A stretch of 64,000 nucleotides of DNA, taken from NCBI GenBank assembly GCA_963770275.1, contig CAVYPD010000034.1, forward strand, positions 402,520 through 466,519. Reading direction: 5' to 3'. This stretch comes from Roseiarcus sp963770275 (GTDB lineage: Bacteria; Pseudomonadota; Alphaproteobacteria; Rhizobiales; Beijerinckiaceae). The translations under genes were made by a program, and so were the position numbers. Shown piece after piece: positions 28,600 to 38,511 of the stretch. The first letter of the stretch is position 1; the number at the start of each line of letters is the position of its first letter. Under the pieces are notes generated by a model. It was not told where the DNA came from. It did not search any database and saw nothing but the letters and a program-made list of their open reading frames with translations.

Positions 28600-31272
28600 T
28601 TATAGCGTGCGTTGGATCTCCTCGACGCTATAGCACTCGATGACGTCCCCGACCCGCATGTCGTGGTAGTTCTCGAACGCCATGCCGCATTCCTGCCCGG
28701 CCTGCACCTGAGCGACTTCGTCCTTGAAGCGCTTGAGCGTCGAGAGCTTGCCCTCGTGCACAACCACGCTGTCTCGGATGAGGCGCACATGCGCGCCGCG
28801 CTGCACGACGCCGTCGGTCACGCGGCAACCCGCCACCAAGCCGACCTTGGAAATGTCGAACAATTCGAGAATTTGCGCATTGCCCAACATCGTCTCGCGC
28901 AGCGTCGGCGCAAGCATCCCCGAGAGGGCAGCCTTCACGTCGTCGACCAGATTGTAGATGATGTTGTAGTAGCGGATCTCGACGCCTTCCTGCTCCGCAA
29001 GGTCGCGCGCCTCCTTATTCGCGCGAACGTTGAAGCCAAGGATGACCGCCTTCGAGGCCGTGGCCAAAGTCACGTCGGATTCGGTTATGCCGCCGGCGCC
29101 GCCATGGATGACCCGCGCCATGACTTCGTCGTTGCCAAGCTTTTCGAGCGCTGAAGTTATCGCCTCGACCGATCCCTGCACATCGCCCTTGAGGACGATC
29201 GGCATCTCCTTGTGACCCGCCGCTTTGAGATTGCTCATCATGTCGGCGAGCGAGGTCCTGACGCCAGGTCCGCGCGCGGCGAGTTTCTCGCGCCTCTGGC
29301 GTTCGCGATATTCGGTGATTTCTCGCGCGCGCGCTTCGGATTCGACCACGGCCACTCGATCGCCCGCCTCCGGCGCGCCCGAGAATCCGAGCACCTCGAC
29401 CGGCGTCGATGGCGGAGCCGCCGCGAGGGTCTCGCCCTTGTCGTCGATCAGCGCCCTGACGCGGCCCCAATGCGATCCGGCGACGACCAGCGCGCCGACC
29501 TTGAGGGTGCCCCGTTGCACCAGCACCGTCGCCACGGGTCCGCGACCGCGATCGAGTCTCGCCTCGATGACGGTGCCTTCCGCGCCGCGATCCGGATCGG
29601 CGACGAGATCGAGCAGTTCGGCCTGCAGCGCGATCGCCTCGAGCAGCTTGTCGAGATTGGTGCCCTTGGTCGCCGACACTTCAACCGCAAGCGTATCGCC
29701 GCCAAACGCCTCAACCTGAACGTCGTGCTGCAGGAGTTCCTGCATCACCCGCTGGGGATCGGCTTCGGGCTTGTCGATCTTGTTGACGGCCACAATGATC
29801 GGAGCCTTGGCCGCCTTGGCGTGGCGAATCGCCTCAATCGTCTGCGGCATGACGCCGTCATCCGCCGCCACCACCAGCACAACGATGTCGGTGACCTTCG
29901 CGCCACGCGCGCGCATCGCGGTGAAGGCCGCGTGGCCGGGGGTGTCGATGAAGGTGATGGCCTCGCCACCGGGCGCAACGACCTGGTAGGCGCCGATATG
30001 CTGCGTGATGCCGCCGGCTTCGCCCGCAACCACGTTGGCGTGGCGAATCGCGTCGAGCAACGAAGTCTTGCCGTGATCGACGTGGCCCATGATGGTGACG
30101 ATGGGCGGCCGCGGAACGGACGCGCCTTCCTCGTCAGGCCGATCGAAGAGACCCTCCTCGACGTCCGATTCGGCGACGCGCTTGACCGAATGGCCCATTT
30201 CCTCCGCGATGAGCTGGGCGTCGTCCGCCTCGAGCATGTCGGTCAGAGTCACCATCCGGCCCTGGCGCATCAGAAGCTTGATCACGTCGACCGCGCGTTC
30301 GGACATGCGGCTCGCGAGCTCCTGGATGGTGATCGCTTCCGGGAGGACGATCTCACGCGCGATTTTCTCTTTCTGCTCCTGCGCGCCGTGGCCTCTCAGC
30401 CGCTGTGTCCGGCGACGGAAAGCAGCAACCGAACGCGTGCGTTCATCCTCACCCGACGTGGCGCTGGTGACCGTGAGGCGGCCGCGATTGCGCTCCGCGC
30501 CGGTGCGAGTCGGCCGAGGTGTCGGGACGACGACCTTCTGCCCCGGCGGCAGCGCGAGCGCCGGACGCCGGACGACGACTCGCCGCTCTTCCTCTGCGCC
30601 GCCAGAGGCGGCAGGGGCGGCAGGGGTTCGGGCGAGCGCTCCTGGCACGGCCACGCTGGGCGCAGCCGGGGCAACGCGCGGTATTGACGGAGACTGCGCC
30701 GGTTCGCCGCCGGAAAGGCGTCGTCGGGCTTCGTCTTCCGACTGCCGCTTGAAACTGGCCTCATGCGCGCGGCGAAGCTCTTCATCGCGCTTGCGCGCTT
30801 CGGCGGCCTCGCGTTCGAGGCGATCGCGCGCCTCGCGCTCGCGCCGAGCCCCGGCATCCGCCTCCTGGCGGCGGCGATCCTCCTCCTCCGACGCACGCGC
30901 GTCGATCAGCGCCCGGGCGCGCGCTTCGCGCTGCTCGGCGCTCAAGGTGGGCAGGACGACACCGGTCTTGGGGGGTGGCGGTGCGGTCGGCTTGGCGGGC
31001 GCGACGGGAGCAGGCCGCGCCGAGGCGGTAAGCGCGCTCGGAGCAGCCGGCGGCGGCGCGGCGGCGGGCGCCGCGGGAGCGGATCGCGCCGCTGCGGCTG
31101 CTTCGGCCGGCGTCAAAATCCGCCGCTTCACCTTCTCGACGACGACCGCCTTGCTGCGCCCGTGCGAAAAGCTCTGCCTCACCGTACCCTGCTCAACCGG
31201 ACGCTTCAGGTGCAACGTCGCCTTCGGCGGAGCAGCCGTCACTGTCTTATCGCTATTACCCGTTTCACTCAT
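28600..31272 (-). CDS. infB: Translation initiation factor IF-2
   Basis: GTPase that brings initiator tRNA to the 30S subunit, 890 residues. The first roughly 300 residues are Ala/Pro/Arg-rich and poorly conserved, with a charged coiled-coil-like part (RDRLEREAAEARKRDEELRR). The IF2_N domain (EAITIQELASRMSERAVDVI) precedes the G domain with GHVDHGKTSLLDAI, DTPGHAAFTAMRARGA and NKIDKPEADP; beta-barrel and C-terminal domains for fMet-tRNA binding follow and end in GDVIECYSVEEI. The gene is intact despite its length. It follows ylxR by eight bases. Confidence 0.97.
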   Translation of the reverse strand: MSETGNSDKTVTAAPPKATLHLKRPVEQGTVRQSFSHGRSKAVVVEKVKRRILTPAEAAAAARSAPAAPAAAPPPAAPSALTASARPAPVAPAKPTAPPPPKTGVVLPTLSAEQREARARALIDARASEEEDRRRQEADAGARREREARDRLEREAAEARKRDEELRRAHEASFKRQSEDEARRRLSGGEPAQSPSIPRVAPAAPSVAVPGALARTPAAPAASGGAEEERRVVVRRPALALPPGQKVVVPTPRPTRTGAERNRGRLTVTSATSGEDERTRSVAAFRRRTQRLRGHGAQEQKEKIAREIVLPEAITIQELASRMSERAVDVIKLLMRQGRMVTLTDMLEADDAQLIAEEMGHSVKRVAESDVEEGLFDRPDEEGASVPRPPIVTIMGHVDHGKTSLLDAIRHANVVAGEAGGITQHIGAYQVVAPGGEAITFIDTPGHAAFTAMRARGAKVTDIVVLVVAADDGVMPQTIEAIRHAKAAKAPIIVAVNKIDKPEADPQRVMQELLQHDVQVEAFGGDTLAVEVSATKGTNLDKLLEAIALQAELLDLVADPDRGAEGTVIEARLDRGRGPVATVLVQRGTLKVGALVVAGSHWGRVRALIDDKGETLAAAPPSTPVEVLGFSGAPEAGDRVAVVESEARAREITEYRERQRREKLAARGPGVRTSLADMMSNLKAAGHKEMPIVLKGDVQGSVEAITSALEKLGNDEVMARVIHGGAGGITESDVTLATASKAVILGFNVRANKEARDLAEQEGVEIRYYNIIYNLVDDVKAALSGMLAPTLRETMLGNAQILELFDISKVGLVAGCRVTDGVVQRGAHVRLIRDSVVVHEGKLSTLKRFKDEVAQVQAGQECGMAFENYHDMRVGDVIECYSVEEIQRTL

Positions 31273-31280
31273 GCCACTTC

Positions 31281-31988
31281 CTAACCACTTGGCTTCTCAG
31301 CCAATTTGATGGGCCCGCCAGACGTTGCGGCCTCGTCGGCCGTCGCGTCGTCACGCTCCGTCTCGCTCGCCGGGTCCGCTTCGCCGCCACGATAGCGGCG
31401 CAGGCGATCCGCCCTTGCGAGAAAGGCCGAACTCGCCGCCCCTTGTTTGAGGGCAGCATGTATCACATTTGCCCGCCCCAATGCCAAATCCAATTGGCCC
31501 GACTTGAAGAGATCGATGCGCACAATCGCATTCGCTTCCGGGCCAAGTTTCGCGCGCAGGGCTTGGGCTCGCTTCGCCGCCCCGTCCGCCGCCCCGTCGC
31601 TCGCCTGAATCAGCGCGACGACCCCCCCGGCCTCGATCGCCGAATCGACCTTGAACGCGCCGGCCACGACGAGGCCGGCCTTGTTGGCGATCGACAGCGA
31701 CTGCAATGCGTCCCGCTCGAGGAGCGCGCCGACCGTCTCGGCCAACGAGGCGGGCGCCTCCACCTTGGCGCGAAAGGCGCGTGAAAACGCTTGTTTCGCG
31801 GCCGCCCGGCTTACCGTGTCAAAGCTCAGCCGCGTCCAAACCCCCCGTCCCGGCAGCTTGCGCCGGATATCCGGGACGACCGATCCGTCGGGGCTGAGCG
31901 CGAAGCGCAGCATCGCCTCGGGAACGTCCTTGGTCCCCGTAACGATGCAGGTCCGCTCCGACCCGGCTTGGTCGCTCGTCGTTCGCAA
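31281..31988 (-). CDS. YlxR family RNA-binding protein (DUF448)
   Basis: A 235-residue protein whose N-terminal part (ERTCIVTGTKDVPEAMLRFA and GRGVWTRLS) is the YlxR/DUF448 fold, now linked in other bacteria to RNase P regulation (RnpM). The C-terminal half resembles the ribosomal L7Ae-like module found in alphaproteobacterial versions (KAGLVVAGAFKVDSAIEAGG). It sits between nusA and infB as usual. Intact. Confidence 0.9.
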   Translation of the reverse strand: MRTTSDQAGSERTCIVTGTKDVPEAMLRFALSPDGSVVPDIRRKLPGRGVWTRLSFDTVSRAAAKQAFSRAFRAKVEAPASLAETVGALLERDALQSLSIANKAGLVVAGAFKVDSAIEAGGVVALIQASDGAADGAAKRAQALRAKLGPEANAIVRIDLFKSGQLDLALGRANVIHAALKQGAASSAFLARADRLRRYRGGEADPASETERDDATADEAATSGGPIKLAEKPSG

Positions 31989-32005
31989 TCGATCGATCCC
32001 ACCAC

Positions 32006-33595
32006 CTACGCGCCTTCAGCCTCTTGCACTTCCGGCTCCGGCTCTGGCGCGGTCGCTTCGATCCAGCCCGCGCGCACGCGCGCATCCAGGATCATCGCGT
32101 CAGCCTGCGCGCGCGACACGTCGAAGCCGATCAGGAAGCCGGGCTTCGTCGCATCGCCTTCGGTCCAGCCGACGAGATCGTCGCTCGCGCAATCGGCAAG
32201 ATCCTCCAGCGTCTTGACGCCGTTCTCTCCGAGCTTGACCAGCATCGGCGTGGTCAGCCCGGCGATCTCCTTGAGATCGTCGGACACGCCGAGCGCCTTA
32301 CGCTGGTCGTCAAACTCGGTTTCGATCCGGGCAAGGTGTCCCTGCGCACGCGACTGGATTTCGGCCGCCGTGTCGGCGTCGAAGCCTTCGATCGACGCCA
32401 GCTCGGGCGGATCGACATAGGCGATTTCCTCGACTGTGCGAAAGCCTTCCGAAGCCAGAAGCTGGGCGACCGTCTCATCGACGTCGAGCGCGTCCATGAA
32501 GGTCTGCGTCCGCTCGACGAATTCCTTCTGCCGGCGCTCGGACTCCTCGGCTTCCGTCAAGATGTCGATGTCCCAGCCGGTCAGCTGCGAGGCGAGGCGC
32601 ACGTTCTGCCCGCGCCGGCCGATCGCCAGCGACAGCTGATCGTCGGGAACGACGACCTCGATGCGGGTCGAGTCTTCGTCGAGCACCACCTTCATCACTT
32701 CGGCCGGCTGCAACGCGTTGACGATGAAGGTCGCAGCGTCCGGAGACCAGGGAATGATGTCGATCTTCTCGCCCTGCTGTTCGTTGACCACCGCCTGCAC
32801 GCGCGAGCCGCGCATGCCGACGCAAGCGCCGACCGGATCGATCGAGGAATCGTTCGACACCACCGCGATCTTGGCGCGCGAGCCCGGATCGCGCGCGACC
32901 GACTTGATCTCGACGATGCCGTCGTAGATTTCCGGCACTTCCTGGGCGAACAGCCGGGCGGTGAATTGCGGATGGGTGCGGGACAGGAAAATCTGCGGGC
33001 CGCGGGCCTCGCGCCGGACGTCATAGACGTAGGCGCGGATGCGATCGCCGGGCCGGAACATCTCGCGGGGGATCAATTCGTCGCGGCGCACGACCGCCTC
33101 GCCCGCGCCGGCGCCGCCGAGATCGACCACGACATTGCCGTATTCGACCCGCTTGACCGCGCCGTTGATGATGTCGCCGATGCGATCCTTGTAGACGTCA
33201 TATTGCTTGTCGCGCTCCGCCTCGCGGATCTTCTGCACCAGCACCTGTTTGGACGCCTGGGCGGGAATGCGTCCGTAGTCGAACGGCGGCAGCGATTCGG
33301 CGATCCAGTCGCCGATCTGAGCCGAGGGATTTTTCTTCTGCGCTTCGGTCAGCGTCATCTGCGTCGCTTCGTTCTCGACCTCGTCGACAACGAGCAAGAG
33401 CCGGGAAAACCGGATCTCGCCGGTTTTCGGATTGATCTCCGCGCGGACCTCGGTCTCCTGGCCGTAGCGCGACCGCGCGGCCTTCTGCATCGCGTCTTCC
33501 ATCGACGCCAGAACGATCGTTCGATCGATCGATTTCTCCCGCGCGACCGCATCGACAATCTGCAACAGTTCAAGTCGGTTGGCGCTAACGGCCAT
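32006..33595 (-). CDS. nusA: Transcription termination/antitermination factor NusA
   Basis: Binds RNA polymerase and nascent RNA, 529 residues. Order: N-terminal polymerase-binding domain (LLQIVDAVAREKSIDRTIVL), S1 domain (INGAVKRVEYGNVVVDLGG), two KH domains (VGACVGMRGSRVQAVVNE and SLAIGRRGQNVRLASQLTGW), then two acidic helix-hairpin repeats, as in the longer proteobacterial NusA. Its start overlaps the end of rimP by 11 bases. Intact. Confidence 0.96.
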   Translation of the reverse strand: MAVSANRLELLQIVDAVAREKSIDRTIVLASMEDAMQKAARSRYGQETEVRAEINPKTGEIRFSRLLLVVDEVENEATQMTLTEAQKKNPSAQIGDWIAESLPPFDYGRIPAQASKQVLVQKIREAERDKQYDVYKDRIGDIINGAVKRVEYGNVVVDLGGAGAGEAVVRRDELIPREMFRPGDRIRAYVYDVRREARGPQIFLSRTHPQFTARLFAQEVPEIYDGIVEIKSVARDPGSRAKIAVVSNDSSIDPVGACVGMRGSRVQAVVNEQQGEKIDIIPWSPDAATFIVNALQPAEVMKVVLDEDSTRIEVVVPDDQLSLAIGRRGQNVRLASQLTGWDIDILTEAEESERRQKEFVERTQTFMDALDVDETVAQLLASEGFRTVEEIAYVDPPELASIEGFDADTAAEIQSRAQGHLARIETEFDDQRKALGVSDDLKEIAGLTTPMLVKLGENGVKTLEDLADCASDDLVGWTEGDATKPGFLIGFDVSRAQADAMILDARVRAGWIEATAPEPEPEVQEAEGA

Positions 33596-34329
33596 GATTC
33601 TCTCCTTCGTCAGGCCCGAGCAGCTTTGGAGCCGCGCCGCGGGCCGCGGCTTTGGGTTCGTTCGTCTTACGCTTGGCGCGCGGAGCGGCCTCTCGGCCGT
33701 TCCCCGTCTTGCGCTCAGGTCCTCGCTTCGCGTCCTTGAGCGCCGCCTTTTCGCGCCGCAGCGCGGCGCGGATGAGGTCGTCGGTCAAGACGAGCCGCGC
33801 CTCGGCCATCGCGCGGATCGGCAATTCGACCTCGCTCTCGCTCCCGTCGTCGGCGATCAGCGCCATTCGCGCCGCTGGCCCATCGGGTCCGGGCACGACG
33901 GCGGCGAGATGTCCGCGAAAGCGCTTGCGTCCATTGACCAGGACGGCCATCTCCACACGCGCTTCGTGGCCGACGGCGCGGGCAAAATCCGATTCACGCA
34001 CCAGCGGCCGATCAATGCCCGGCGACGAAATCTTCCAGCCGATAGGCCTGAGCCATCGGCTCCTCGACGTCGAAGACCGGCGACAACGCCACGCTGATGT
34101 TTTCGCAATCCTCGATCGACATCGTCCCGTCGGGACGCTCCGCCATGATCTGAATTGTTGGCCCCTCACCCGAGGAAATCTTGACCCGGACAAGCCGGTA
34201 GCCCAGATCGCGCAGAACCGGCGCCGCAATGCGGCCGACGCGCTCGCCCGGGCCCGAATCTTCGATCAGGCGGACTTCGTCGAGCCCTTCGACGGGCTCA
34301 GCGGCAGTTGGAAGCGAGGCTTCGACCAT
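33585..34329 (-). CDS. rimP: Ribosome maturation factor RimP (frameshifted)
   Basis: Needed for 30S maturation; about 247 residues. The N-terminal domain includes RIAAPVLRDLGYRLVRVKIS and DGTMSIEDCENISVALSPVF; after a one-base change near 34020 the C-terminal domain continues from ISSPGIDRPLVRESDFARAV. The C-terminal tail is basic (KRGPERKTGNGREAAPRAKR), as often in Alphaproteobacteria. ATG 34329 is preferred to the TTG 15 bases upstream. First gene of the rimP-nusA-ylxR-infB-rbfA-truB operon. Confidence 0.9.
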
Positions 34330-34344
34330 GCAACCTTGCGGCAA

Positions 34345-34380
34345 TAAAAAAGAGCGGGTCCCGGCCGGGGCCCACTCTCA
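34345..34380 (-). terminator. Terminator-like hairpin in the rimP leader
   Basis: Read leftward, GAGAGTGGGCCCC, a short loop and GGGACCCGCTC form a strong stem with one bulge and one mismatch, directly followed by six T residues, 16 bases before rimP. It is downstream of the likely promoter at 34424-34452, so it can act as an attenuator of the rimP operon; it could also end transcription from the acyl-CoA ligase gene. Confidence 0.7.
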
Positions 34381-34423
34381 ACTTGTCTCTTCTTGCGAAG
34401 AGCTATGAGATGTCGTTGACCGC

Positions 34424-34452
34424 CATATAGGGGAACGGCTGCGCCAGCGCAA
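34424..34452 (-). promoter_or_regulatory. rimP: Sigma-70-type promoter of the rimP operon
   Basis: On the minus strand TTGCGC (34447-34452) and TATATG (34424-34429) are spaced by exactly 17 bases, about 95 bases before the rimP start. The leader would contain the hairpin at 34345-34380. Confidence 0.55.
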
Positions 34453-34515
34453 GGGCAAAAGACGGGAGGAGAAGGCGTAATCGGGCTCCGTCCGCCATGA
34501 GGCGCGGGCGCACCC

Positions 34516-36142
34516 TCACGCCGTCGGCAGCTTGTAGCCCTTGAACGTCTCGCGCAGCTTGAGCTTGTTGATCTTGCCGGTCGCGGTGTGCGGGATCTCC
34601 TTCACCACCTGCATATCGTCAGGCATCCACCATTTGGCGATGCGGGGCTTCAGGAACTCGAGGACCTCGGCGCTCTTGGGGGAATGCCCTTCCTTCGCCA
34701 CAACGACGAGCAGCGGCCGTTCGTCCCATTTCGGGTGGGCGATGCCGATGACGGCGGCCTCGGCGACATCGGGGTGACCAACAGCCAGGTTCTCGATGTC
34801 GATGGTCGAGATCCACTCGCCGCCCGACTTGATCACGTCCTTGGCGCGATCCGTGATCTGCATGAACCCTTCGGAATCGATGGTCGCGACATCTCCGGTG
34901 TCGAAGAATCCGTGGTCGTCGAGGATGTTTGTCTCGTCCTTGAAGTATTTGTCCACGACAGAGAATCCTCGAACCTTGAACCGGCCGAAGCGCTTGCCGT
35001 CCCACGGCAGCTCTTTGTTTTCGTCGTCGACGATCTTCATCTCGACGCCAAACGGCGCCCAGCCCTGCTTGGCCTGGACCGCGAGTCTGCTGATCGCCCG
35101 AAAGGGCTTTCGCGCTCGGCTTGAGGGCGCCTGCCGAACCGACCGGGCTCATCTCCGTCATGCCCCAGGCGTGGCGAACAATGACGCCGTAATCCTCCTG
35201 GAAGGCGCGGATCATGTCGGGCGGACAGGCCGAGCCGCCAATGCCGACGAATTTGAGCGTCGTGAGTTTCTTGTTCTCCTTGCGCAGATAGTGCAGGAGG
35301 CCGAGCCAAACGGTCGGCACAGCCGCCGTCATCGTCACCTTCTCGGTCTCGAGAAGGTCGAAGACCGAAGCGCCGTCGAGCCTTGGCCCCGGCATCACCA
35401 TGCTCGCGCCGCGCATCGGGCACGAGAGCGCGAGGCCCCACGAATTGGCGTGGAACATCGGCACCACGGGCAGCACCGCATCATCCGACGTGACCGTGAG
35501 GCACGCGGACGTGCTCGCCATCGTCGAATGCAGGAGGTTCGAGCGATGCGAATAAAGCACGCCCTTCGGGTTCCCGGTCGTGCCGGAGGTGTAGCAGAGC
35601 CCGGCCGCGGTCCGCTCGTCGAACTCCTTCCAGGCGAAATCGTCGTCGACCTCGCCAATCCAATCCTCGTAGGCGACGGCGTTCTTGAGTTTGGTCGCCG
35701 GCATGTGCGCGCTGTCGGTCAGAACGACGTAGCGCTCAATCGTCGGCAACCGGTCGGCGAGCCCCTCCATCAATGGCACGAAGGTCAGGTCGAGGAACAC
35801 GATCCGGTCTTCGGCGTCGTTCATGATCCAGGCGATTTGCTCGGGGAAGAGCCGCGGATTGACGGTGTGATAGACCCCGCCGGCGCCGACGATGCCGTAC
35901 CAGGTTTCGAGATGGCGATAGCCGTTCCAGGCCAGCGTCGCGACGCGATCGCCGAGCTTGATCCCGTCGCGCTCGAGTCGCTTGGCGACTTTGAGCGCGC
36001 GCTCACGAACTTCGCGGTAGTTGGTGTAATGCATCGGCCCTTCGACCGTCCGCGAGGCGACCTGTTGCTCAGGGAACTGGACGGCGGCGAAATCGATGAC
36101 CTTGTGCATCAGCAGGGGCCAATCCTGCATCCGTCCCAACAT
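34516..36142 (-). CDS. Fatty-acid--CoA ligase (frameshifted)
   Basis: AMP-forming acyl-CoA synthetase of about 540 residues. The AMP-binding motif is CYTSGTTGNPKGVLYSHRS; AWGMTEMSPVG and DTGDVATIDSEGFMQITDRA with KDVIKSGGEWIS are the later conserved blocks, and the catalytic Lys is in PHTATGKINKLKLRE. The frame changes near 35080, inside the usual linker between KPSAKALSGD and GWAPFGVEMKIVDDE. The sequence is closest in style to medium/long-chain fatty-acid ligases. A MarR-type gene is divergent, 148 bases away, and is a likely regulator. Confidence 0.9.
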
Positions 36143-36211
36143 GCGTTTTTCTCCCGACTGCCTTATCGGCGCTTGATTGCGGCGCGCGGATTGTTCATGG
36201 GACTACCACAC

Positions 36212-36243
36212 TGGCGCCCTGTGCCCCGCTTTGCAATGCGCCA
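36212..36243. promoter_or_regulatory. Inverted repeat between divergent ligase and MarR genes
   Basis: TGGCGC (36212-36217) and GCGCCA (36238-36243), with outer CACTGG / AAAGTG-like flanks, form an interrupted palindrome in the 148-bp divergent intergenic space, a fitting place for a MarR operator. Half-site spacing is wider than typical, so this is tentative. Confidence 0.3.
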
Positions 36244-36290
36244 AAGTGGAACTGTCCTCGCCGCTGCGCCCCACTACGAACAGGAGCCCG

Positions 36291-36801
36291 ATGCCTGACC
36301 GGCAGAACGCCGACCGCTCCGTACGGGTCTGGTTTCGTCTCATCCGCCTCGAGGCGCGCATGCAGGCCGCGGTCGGCGAGCGCCTGCGCGAGATCGGCGT
36401 CTCGATCCCGCAATGCGACGTGTTGACCACGCTGACCGAGCGCGAAGGGCGTGAGCCAGCAGGAACTGGCCACGAGGCTTTACGTCACCAAGGGCAACAT
36501 CTCGGGCCTGATCGACCGGCTGGCGGAAGCGGGCCTGGTCGAGCGCCGCTCGACGGCGAATGACCGTCGCCAGCACGCCATCTATCTCACCGAGGCCGGC
36601 CGCCGGATGGCGGAGACGGCGATCGCCGTCCAGCACCGCTGGATCGCCTCGACCCTCGGCCGCATGTCCGAGCCGGACCTCGAAGCGCTGGAGGCGAAGC
36701 TGGTGGCGCTGAGGGACATCGTCCGCGAGGCGGAGACGCCGCAGGCCAGCGGGCGCGGCGAAGGGGTGAGCCAGACCCGCGCCATTTTCGGTCCGTTTTG
36801 A
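36291..36801 (+). CDS. MarR family transcriptional regulator (frameshifted)
   Basis: Winged-helix regulator of about 170 residues. N-terminal helices VRVWFRLIRLEARMQAAVGE and GVSIPQCDVLTTLTEREG lead, after a shift near 36450, to the recognition part LATRLYVTKGNISGLIDRLA and wing VERRSTANDRRQHAIYLTEAG, the classical MarR DNA-binding block. The C-terminal helices allow dimerisation. Its location divergent from an acyl-CoA ligase suggests control of that gene by an acyl-CoA or aromatic ligand (inference). Confidence 0.85.
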
Positions 36802-36996
36802 GGGATTTCAACGGGTTGCGGCCGATTACCGAGTCGCCTTGACCCTCGTTCCGGGCGCCGCGCGAGCGCAGCTTCGAAGGACGCATCGGGCGCAACGGCT
36901 AGCAAGCCCTTCGAGCGCGATACTACGCATTGCTCATCGGTAAGAGCTATTCACGTAACTTTGATATAATTGACATTTTGGTCGATGAACCTGGCT

Positions 36997-38446
36997 CTAC
37001 CGATCGAGCCCGCCCATCAGCATGTATTTGAGCTCGACGAACTCCTCGACGCCGTGGCGCGAGCCCTCGCGGCCGATGCCTGATTCCTTCACCCCGCCGA
37101 ACGGCGCAAGTTCGCTCGAGATCGCGCCGGTGTTGATCCCGACCATGCCGTATTCGAGCGCCTCGGCGACGCGCCACACCCGGCCCAGATCGCGGGCGTA
37201 GAAGTAGGACGCGAGGCCGAATTGCGTGTCGTTGGCGAGGCGGATCACGTCGGCTTCGTCCTTGAAGCGGAAGACCGGCGCGACGGGACCGAAAGTCTCT
37301 TCGCGCGCGACCAGCATCGAGGCGTCGACGCCGGAGATGACCGTCGGCTCGTAGAAGGTGCGGCCGAGCGCATGGCGCTTGCCGCCAACGACGACCTTCG
37401 CGCCTTTCTTCTGCGCGTCGGCGACATGCTCCTCGACCTTCGTCACCGCCGCTTCGTTGATCAGCGGCCCCTGCGTGACGCCGGCCTCCGTCCCGTCGCC
37501 GACCTTGAGCTTCGAGACCGCGGTCGTGAGCTTGGCGACGAAGGCGTCGTAGAATTCCTTCCTGCGCGTAGATGCGGTTGGCGCAGACGCAGGTCTGGCC
37601 CATGTTGCGGAATTTCGAGATGATCGCGCCCTCGACGGCGGCGTCGACATGGGCGTCGTCGAAGACGATGAACGGCGCGTTGCCGCCGAGCTCGAGCCCG
37701 ACCTTCTTCACCGTGCCCGCGGCTTGCGCCATCAGCACCTTGCCGACCTCGGTCGAGCCGGTGAAGCCGACGACGCGCACGGCCGGATGCTCGGTCATCG
37801 CCTTGCCGATCGCGCGCGCGTCGCCGGTCACAAAATTGAGAACGCCGGGCGGCAGGCCGGCGCGCAGCGCGAGTTCTCCAAGCGCGAGCGCGGTCAGCGG
37901 CGTCTCGCCCGCAGGCTTCGCCACCACGGTGCAGCCGACGGCGATCGCCGGCGCGACCTTGCGGGTGATCATCGCTGCCGGGAAATTCCACGGCGTGATC
38001 GCCGCGACGACGCCGATCGGCTGCTTGATGACGACGATGCGGGAATCGGCGCGGAAGGTCGGATTGATCTCGCCGTAGATGCGCTTCGCCTCCTCGCCGA
38101 AAAACTCGATATAGGCGGCGGCGTAGTCGACCTCGCCGCGCGCTTCGGCGAGCGGCTTCCCCTGTTCGCTTGTCATGATGAGCGCGATGTCGTCGCGATT
38201 GGCGATGATGAGATCAAACCAGCGGCGCAGGATCTGCGCGCGCTCTTTCGGCAGTGTCTTCGCCCAAGGACCGAAGGCGCGCTGCGCCGCTTCGATGGCG
38301 CCAATCGTCTCGGCTTCGCCGAAGCGCGGGGTCTTGGCGAGGACGACCCCGGTCGCAGGGTTGGCTATGGCGCGAGTTCCCTCCCCCACCCATTTTCCGT
38401 CGATCAGGCATTGGCTTTTCAGGAGCGAGGGATCAGCGAGTTTCAT
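36997..38446 (-). CDS. Succinate-semialdehyde dehydrogenase-type ALDH (frameshifted)
   Basis: NAD(P)-dependent aldehyde dehydrogenase of the GabD group, about 483 residues. The catalytic Glu is in GLELGGNAPFIVFDD and the nucleophile Cys in NMGQTCVCANRIYAQ (two Cys spaced by one residue, a GabD feature). PWNFPAAMITRKVAPAIAVG and EETFGPVAPVFRF are further landmarks. The frame changes near 37560. ATG 38446 starts the canonical protein. Substrate is inferred; succinate semialdehyde or glutarate semialdehyde are the usual ones. No gabT is adjacent. Confidence 0.88.
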
Positions 38447-38511
38447 GGGGAGGGCCTCCAAGGTTGGAGGGCTTATAGCAAACAGAGCGGGCGACGATTA
38501 GGCGAAGTTGC

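Noticed and set aside
29212..30687. Long open frame of 491 codons opposite infB
   Set aside because: High-GC antisense shadow; infB on the other strand is unmistakable and the antisense product resembles nothing.
36794..36830. Third copy of the 52-bp repeat after the MarR gene
   Set aside because: Only scattered matches (GGGATTTCAACGGGTTGCGG against GGGACTTTTCAATGGGTTAC); similarity is too weak to be sure.
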